Assembly: GCA_012845835.1 (NCBI GenBank)
Contig: JABAKD010000020.1
Coordinates: forward strand, 7,938,915-8,002,914
Length of the DNA: 64,000 nt
Origin: Undaria pinnatifida
Lineage: Eukaryota; Sar; Phaeophyceae; Laminariales; Alariaceae
Direction of reading: 5' to 3'
The translations under genes were made by a program, and so were the position numbers. How positions within the stretch are numbered: the stretch's first letter is position 1; each line of letters starts with the position of its first letter. Under the pieces are notes generated by a model. That model searched no databases. It saw only the letters and a list, made by a program, of their open reading frames with translations, and was not told where the DNA came from. Positions 58,470-64,000 of this stretch are shown here, piece after piece.

Positions 58470-60104
58470 ATGCCTTCAGTAGAAGGCAAAGAAAATGTAG
58501 ACGGTCAGACACTTCCAATCTTGCAAAGCACGGCCGGGGGCGGCACCATCGCCGAGCCTGCCAATAAACCTGCTGGCGGCGTCGGCCCGCGAAGCGGGAG
58601 CAGGAAGCCGTCCCAGCGGATAGCAGCACTCGAATGCAGCAGTGCCGGACCCAACCTCCGGGCGGGCATTGTTCGCGCACCCCCCGCTTTCTGTTCCTCT
58701 GCTGCTGCTGCTGCTGCGAGATGCCCTGCCGCGGATTCGATACAGCAATCGCTTGTGCCCACCCCGGCAACGAAATCGAGGAAGAAGCCGGCTCGTCGAT
58801 CGGGTGGGGCCATCAACGCCTCGCCGAGCTTGGAGACTACCGACGAGTCTCCCTCAGCTTTGTCGGTAGCCTCGGTGGGGCCGCGGGACCCGAAACGGTC
58901 TGGGGGAAGCAGTACTGATACCGCCGCTGCTGCTACTGCGGGTTTGGACAAGAAGAGGAAGTCTCGGGGGCGCCGGCCCGTTCTGTCGTCTCCGGTGTCT
59001 TTGCCATGCGCGACGTCGTCCAAAAATAGTCGGAAGAAAACAAGCAAGAAAATAGACTTGACGACAGACGGAGCGAGGGGGCAAGAGGGGAAGGCCCCCC
59101 AGCGTGGGGGAATCGAAGGCGTAAATAGAAGGGGGAAAGGGAAGGGGAGGGGAGGCATCAAAACGCCCGCGACGGTGACATCGAAGCCTTCATCTCCACC
59201 CCGGCAAGGTCGGTCGCACTTCGATTTTGACCTAGATGATGGGGGCAGCGACGTCAGCACGCGAGCTCTCTACCCAAGCGAGGAAGCTGCCTCGGCAGCA
59301 GGAGAAGGCCCACAAGCGACTGCTCACGGCAACAATAAGCGAAAGTTGTCTTTGGTCCACGACCGCGGCGTGTCACCGCCGCCGCCACATTCTGCAGTGG
59401 CGGTGACTACGACCTCGCAAGTTCGGCCTACCGTCACTCGGCAAGCGCCGTCTCCAGATCAAAGCGCGGGTACTCAGTCGCCTCGGGGGTCGTGGCACCT
59501 CGGTACCTTGTTCGGCGAGTCGGAAGACGAGGAGGAGGAGGCCCACGAGACCGGATTGTGGCGGTTGTCTGACGACGACAGGGACGAGCCCGATCTTGGG
59601 GAGGGTGGGGTTCCGGGGCGGGGTACGGGGAAAAGGTGCAGAATGAGCGGCAGAAGCGCAGGCGACCGTGGTGGTGGAGACCGCGGGGGGGGCAGGGGGC
59701 TTAGCGTTGGCAGCGTCGACTCTGGTGGGAAGGCTTCACGTGGGAAGCGCGTGAGCGATGGTGGCATGCCCAGAAAGAAACCTCCTGCTGCTGCCGCTGC
59801 TGCTGCCGCCGCCGGCACTGGTGGTGGTGGTGGTGGTGGTGGTGGCAGTGGAAAGGGTGGCGGCGCCAGCCTCGGAGACAAGCGTGGCAGTGTCACGGCC
59901 GAGGAATCCGACATTCCTTGTGCCACGCCCCTTCTCACATCCCCCGACAAAGCCACGGCAAAGAAAAGAGGTGCTCATCCGAAGAGGCTGAGCAAGGGAG
60001 AGAAGCAAGAGCAGCAAGAAGAGCTTGAGGCGAAGAAGGAACTGCATACTTTGCTGGCGCAATTCAAGCGGGTGGACTCCCACCGGCTGAACCTGTCGCG
60101 TTAG
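58470..60104 (+). CDS. Basic, disordered nuclear-type protein with N-terminal KEN box, 544 residues
   Basis: The reading frame opens at 58443, but the first ATG is 58470, four bases after a good acceptor. Residues 7-9 are KEN in GKENVDGQ, the APC/C-Cdh1 degron. The body is Ser/Pro/Lys/Arg/Gly-rich and almost certainly disordered, with several basic clusters (KKRKSRGRR, KNSRKKTSKK), acidic patches (FDFDLDDGGSD, ESEDEEEEAHE), many SP/TP sites, and poly-Ala and poly-Gly runs near residues 440-470. The C-terminal 40 residues are different: a charged helix (EKQEQQEELEAKKELHTLLA), then QFKRVDSHRLNLSR and TAG. KEN box, SP/TP sites and a conserved-looking C-terminal helix suggest a cell-cycle-regulated chromatin protein (sororin or shugoshin-like architecture), but no family was recognised, so this is inference. 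Confidence 0.72.
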   Translation: MPSVEGKENVDGQTLPILQSTAGGGTIAEPANKPAGGVGPRSGSRKPSQRIAALECSSAGPNLRAGIVRAPPAFCSSAAAAAARCPAADSIQQSLVPTPATKSRKKPARRSGGAINASPSLETTDESPSALSVASVGPRDPKRSGGSSTDTAAAATAGLDKKRKSRGRRPVLSSPVSLPCATSSKNSRKKTSKKIDLTTDGARGQEGKAPQRGGIEGVNRRGKGKGRGGIKTPATVTSKPSSPPRQGRSHFDFDLDDGGSDVSTRALYPSEEAASAAGEGPQATAHGNNKRKLSLVHDRGVSPPPPHSAVAVTTTSQVRPTVTRQAPSPDQSAGTQSPRGSWHLGTLFGESEDEEEEAHETGLWRLSDDDRDEPDLGEGGVPGRGTGKRCRMSGRSAGDRGGGDRGGGRGLSVGSVDSGGKASRGKRVSDGGMPRKKPPAAAAAAAAAGTGGGGGGGGGSGKGGGASLGDKRGSVTAEESDIPCATPLLTSPDKATAKKRGAHPKRLSKGEKQEQQEELEAKKELHTLLAQFKRVDSHRLNLSR

Positions 60105-63100
60105 GTGAAGTGTGACCCCGCGGGGAGCGATGGTGGGCGAGGCAACGCCATACCATGGCAAGTATTTACGGTGCTATATTTTTTTTTGTGCTGTCGCTTC
60201 TTCGCGACCGGAAAAAGCGAGGAAGTCGGTTCGGAATGGACGATGATGCTGCGCCGATCGCACGCGGCACGGAATCGGACGGGTTTTTTTGCTTGGGCGA
60301 AGGGGGGGGGTGTTCGGAGGAAGCGGACAAGTGATATTTTGTAAGTATTTCGAGTGCGTAGGTATGATATACATAGGGCGTGCGGTGGTCGCCGTTGCGT
60401 GGCATGGTGATGGTCAACGCCTCGTCATAAAACAAACAACTCGAAAGCACGCCAAGCTCGCTCGTACAGAAGCCGTGTGAATTAGAAGAACGATAGATGT
60501 GTACGTATGACGCGATATGAAACGGATAGCCCTGACGGAGTATTAGATGGAGAGGAGGGCGGCACTAGCCGTAGCAGTGTCTGGTTCTCCCCGTCCCAAG
60601 ACGAATGCATATTCAGTGTGTACATTGTACATTTTGTGTTAGCACGCGAATTTTTATGATGAAAGCGTACGTTGTTTTCATTCAAATTTCAGCAGGTGCA
60701 CCTTACTGTTTGGGCTTGATGTGCCCATGGGTGTTTTTTTAGCATCTTTTTTCTAGTGCTATAGCGGGCACTGTCATTGAGTGACACGTGCCTGACGACA
60801 TGTCGCTGGTCGAGATGTTTTTCGATTCAGCGCCGCGCTTTTTTGTTTGTTTTAGGCTTTTAGACCGTCTGTCGGCTGAGTCAGGGTGGCAGCGTCTGGT
60901 GTTGTTTTTGTGTTCACGCCTGCCTGTCTGCCTGCAGTCATGACACATACTACGTATACGTGAACCGCTTGGGGGGGCGGGGGGGGGGGGGGGGAGGGGC
61001 GCTCGTGCATTGACGCTCTTGCGCTCGCGTCCCGCCGATTTGATGTGCCCATGGGTGTTGTTGAGCATCTTCATATTTCTAGTGCTACAGCCGGCACTGT
61101 CTTTGAATGACTTGTGCCTGTTGCTCTTTCGTTCGCGTCCAGCCGATGTTGACCATAGATCTCACGCACTTATGTGTACCCTTTGGCCTCCACAGCGGCG
61201 CGTGACATTTTTTATTCGTAAAAGATATTACGACGAGTACAATGTACGTACGTGGATTAGTGTGTGATAGCCGTACAGTACTGCTGGTCGACGGATGTAC
61301 TCTTTGGGCGCGACAAGCGGCGGTGTGAAGTGTTCGCGCTGCTGGCTCGTGCAATGAAAAACGTGATTGTATTATGTGCAAAAGCTAGCTTAAGAAGGGG
61401 GGGGTGCGGGGGGGGGGGAGCTGCGCTTATGTTTGCGCGTGCTTGTCTACGGTCGAGGCAAAGCACGCCCCTCTTGTACCCCCCTGTCCTTGTCTTATGG
61501 CGCCACCCAAGCTCAGCAAGTGTGGCTCTTCAATCCCCGCTCCTTTAGACTTTTATGGCACCATAATATCATGATCGGTACGTATCATGATCGGTACGCA
61601 TGGAGAACTCGAAACTTGCCTAGGCAAGTCTAGCTCCGAGCGAAGTCACACCGCAGTTGAAAACGCCTCCACACGATTCCACAACATGCTCGCCAGTATT
61701 CTGCCCCAAAACCCTCGTACCACGTTTAGCAGACCCATCAAATTCCTGCCCCCGCCTATATGCATCTTGTACGAGCCTTACGTGCAAAAATCGTGTGACA
61801 GCGCGAGGGGGCTGTAAAACCAAATTGCGCCCTCCTTGCCGTCCTTTGAAGGCTGCGAGGAAATCACCCCCTGAAAGCTTGCCCCTTACCCCCGCCCAGT
61901 TTAGGGGGCCCAGAAAGGAGCTCGCTTCGTGCTTAAAAAGATGACGTTACAAACATTCGCGATCAGCAGCAACTGCTCCATCGGTGACCGGATCCTCCCC
62001 ACCGGCCTCCCGAAAACATCGTGGGATAACACAGGCAACTTCTTTGATCTACCCGGTTATCTCCTCAAAAAACTGAACCCCATTTTTCGGGGCAAAATGC
62101 TTGAAATTAGAGTGGCAACATTTTTGCTGTGGGCAAGCGTTTGCCCCTTTGGATCCCCCCATGTTTCCGAGACAACTTAACTAATTTTGCAATAGAGTAA
62201 AAGCAGCGGGCTGTGCCAACCGAATATGGCACAGGCTTAAGATCAGCGGCGGCGGTCTCGGTCTCGACTCCTCGAGCGACTACGCCTCCTCCTCGATGAC
62301 CTGCGTGGAACAGCGCGGCGGGGCGGGAGCGTCGTTGGTTGTCAGGGGTATGCATGCGGCGGGACGACAGGAGAAAGAAACTCATGGAAACTTTCGTGTC
62401 AGCTCGTTTTACCACATCGCCTGCAAAAAATATCCTGAACTTATTCCAAGTAATTCATCCCCGAAAACGTGCGTGCAGTCGTGAAGGGTGTTCACCTCCA
62501 GCTAATAAAATCAATCGTGGGACGGGCGGGACGTCTGTAGAAGAGTTTTTCCGAAGTACCGTTGCTGTTGTTGCCTGTTGCAATTCCCGAGTAGCTTTCC
62601 TAAGGGGTTCCGTCGCTAAAACTCGCATCTGGTGCCTACCAGGTACGTACAATGCCGCCCGGCCAGTTGGAGGGATGCACAGTCGCGGGCGAAGCGAAGT
62701 ACAAGCATATTTGATACAGTACCTGGTACCGGTATACTTCGTATAAATCGTAGCAGGAAAAAAAAAAAAAACTCGAACAATTCAAAGCTCAGGGTGTCCC
62801 GTGAAGGGCCAGGAGCAACAACTGCTGCTGGTCCATCAGGCGCGGACCACACCGTGTTCGTAAGTTCCAAGCCTTTACGGTCTAGCTGTCAAGGCTCAAC
62901 AGCGTTCCCACTCGACGGAAGTACGATTGAGCGCTCTGAAATCAGTCTTGACAACAAATCGCCGCGGGTCATCCATTGAAAAATGGCCTTTCAGGTGAGT
63001 GGGCAGGGAAAATAAGTGATAGCGGAGGTTCTGTCCGCTATGACTTACTACCTCTGCACATTCCTACTAAAAACGGCTATGTTTTCGATGGGGCTGATGG

Positions 63101-64000
63101 GCCTCCCACGGGGGCCATTGTCGGGCTGAAGTAAGAGTGCGCAGTACCTGGTATGTAATAGGGATGATGCCTGAGCTGTACTCGCTGCCGGGCAACCGGC
63201 CAACAAATCTGTGACTAACATCAACGACTTCCATTGCGTTGCTGGACACCCTCATCGCAACTGCTACACTTCGGTGTCGGGCTGCTCGCGAACCGACCTC
63301 TCAGCAGACATCCTGCATTAAGTCGGACCGGACCGCTTCAACCACAATACGTATTTTTCAAGTGTGCTCGTAAGTCCAAAGTCCGGATGGCCTGACCGCC
63401 CCGCGGTCGCATAATCCGCTTCATCTTTCGTTGTGCTGGAGGACAAAAGCGTGGGAGAGTGAGCATCGATGCTCCACCTCAGCAAGCCAATAATGCTTCT
63501 TAACGCCTGCGACGGTGTATGCAATCGTCTACAACTTGTCACCGTCATTGCCGGTAGATCCACAACAACACACCGAGTAGCCTCGCTGGGAATGCACGCC
63601 GCCGTCCCTGAACGACTGCCGTCTATCACAAAAAACAAACAATACAAACAGCCTCGCAACAACCAGCGCATGCGATACTTCCCGATCACAGAATACTCCC
63701 ACGTTCGATATGCCAAAATCACGAGGTCGCCCTCACCTCTCTCTGCTCCTGCTCCTGCTCCTGTCCCGCCGCTGGTCTCTGTCGTTATCCCCCCCCCTAG
63801 CCCGGTCGTTGCCTCTGTCTCGCCTATCCCGATCCCTGCGTGAATCACCGAAGAAACAAAAATGGGGAGGAGAGACGGCGTACGAAAATCAACACTAAGA
63901 CGAGCACACGGGCGGCCATCACAAGAGTATTACCATCAACTGCAAACTGCAAATTGAGTACAGCATCATAAACTAATGGTGTATACCAATGCTAGAGTTA
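60105..64000. other. No supported gene; repeats and chance ORFs
   Basis: It contains a direct repeat of about 75 bases, TTGATGTGCCCATGGGTGTT (60716-60795 and 61039-61112), and a poly-G tract at 60970-61000. There is a small duplication CATGATCGGTACG at about 61570-61600, and TACCAGGTA motifs at 62637, 62720 and 63145. A minus-strand ORF at 63848-63318 is Gly/Thr-rich at its start and not convincing. A plus-strand open stretch at about 62240-62480 has Ser-rich, gene-like composition but no homologue I know. Confidence 0.4.

Noticed and set aside
12928-63153. TACCAGGTA as exon-end/5' splice sites (CAG|GTA)
   Set aside because: Copies occur equally in both orientations, outside coding sequence and as palindromes, so splice-site conservation does not explain them.

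Overview
The window is eukaryotic nuclear DNA, most probably from a photosynthetic heterokont (ochrophyte). A brown alga or close relative fits best, but I cannot prove the genus. Four things support this. Recognisable coding sequence is split by GT-AG introns. One gene begins with a heterokont-type two-part plastid-targeting leader ending in a SAFAP motif. The remaining DNA is dominated by retroposons, hAT-like DNA elements, simple repeats and long G or C runs. A LINE fragment also resembles sequences I remember from brown algae. Most short ORFs are chance ORFs in low-complexity DNA.

Layout. Bases 1-4827 hold a tandem duplication and simple repeats. Bases 4828-29150, minus strand, carry one gene for a HAD-like protein. 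Exon 1 (28986-29150) and exon 2 (4828-6384) join in phase 0 across an apparent 22.6-kb intron. That intron holds LINE 3' ends, tRNA-like SINEs, foldback elements and a repeat family called C here. Bases 32853-35440, minus strand, hold a decaying gene of a Werner/RNase D-type 3'-5' exonuclease family, with five in-frame stops in its 3' half. A nonautonomous hAT-like element (37496-38780) lies just before the next gene.

Bases 38977-52527, plus strand, form a six-exon gene for a plastid-targeted Ycf36/CGLD27 (DUF1230) membrane protein. Five exons are firm; the leader exon is joined by phase across a 10.5-kb intron. A second, very clear hAT-like element with a perfect 8-bp target duplication and G-quadruplex-type minisatellites (47231-49011) sits in that intron. 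A small two-exon gene (53409-53898) and a KEN-box-containing basic protein gene (58470-60104) follow on the plus strand. The rest, to 64000, is repeat-rich and without a gene I can support.

Two dispersed short motifs stand out. TACCAGGTA (either strand) occurs 36 times by hand count, against about 0.5 expected, often as perfect palindromes or hairpin arms and never in an identified exon. The palindrome CTATTAATAG occurs at least seven times, against about 0.06 expected. Neither is explained by the annotated elements.

The genes do not form a pathway. The DUF1230 protein should act in plastid membranes, the HAD-like protein looks like a pseudoenzyme, and the KEN-box protein may be cell-cycle regulated. 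All gene models come from reading splice sites and protein similarity by eye; none was tested by search or transcript data.
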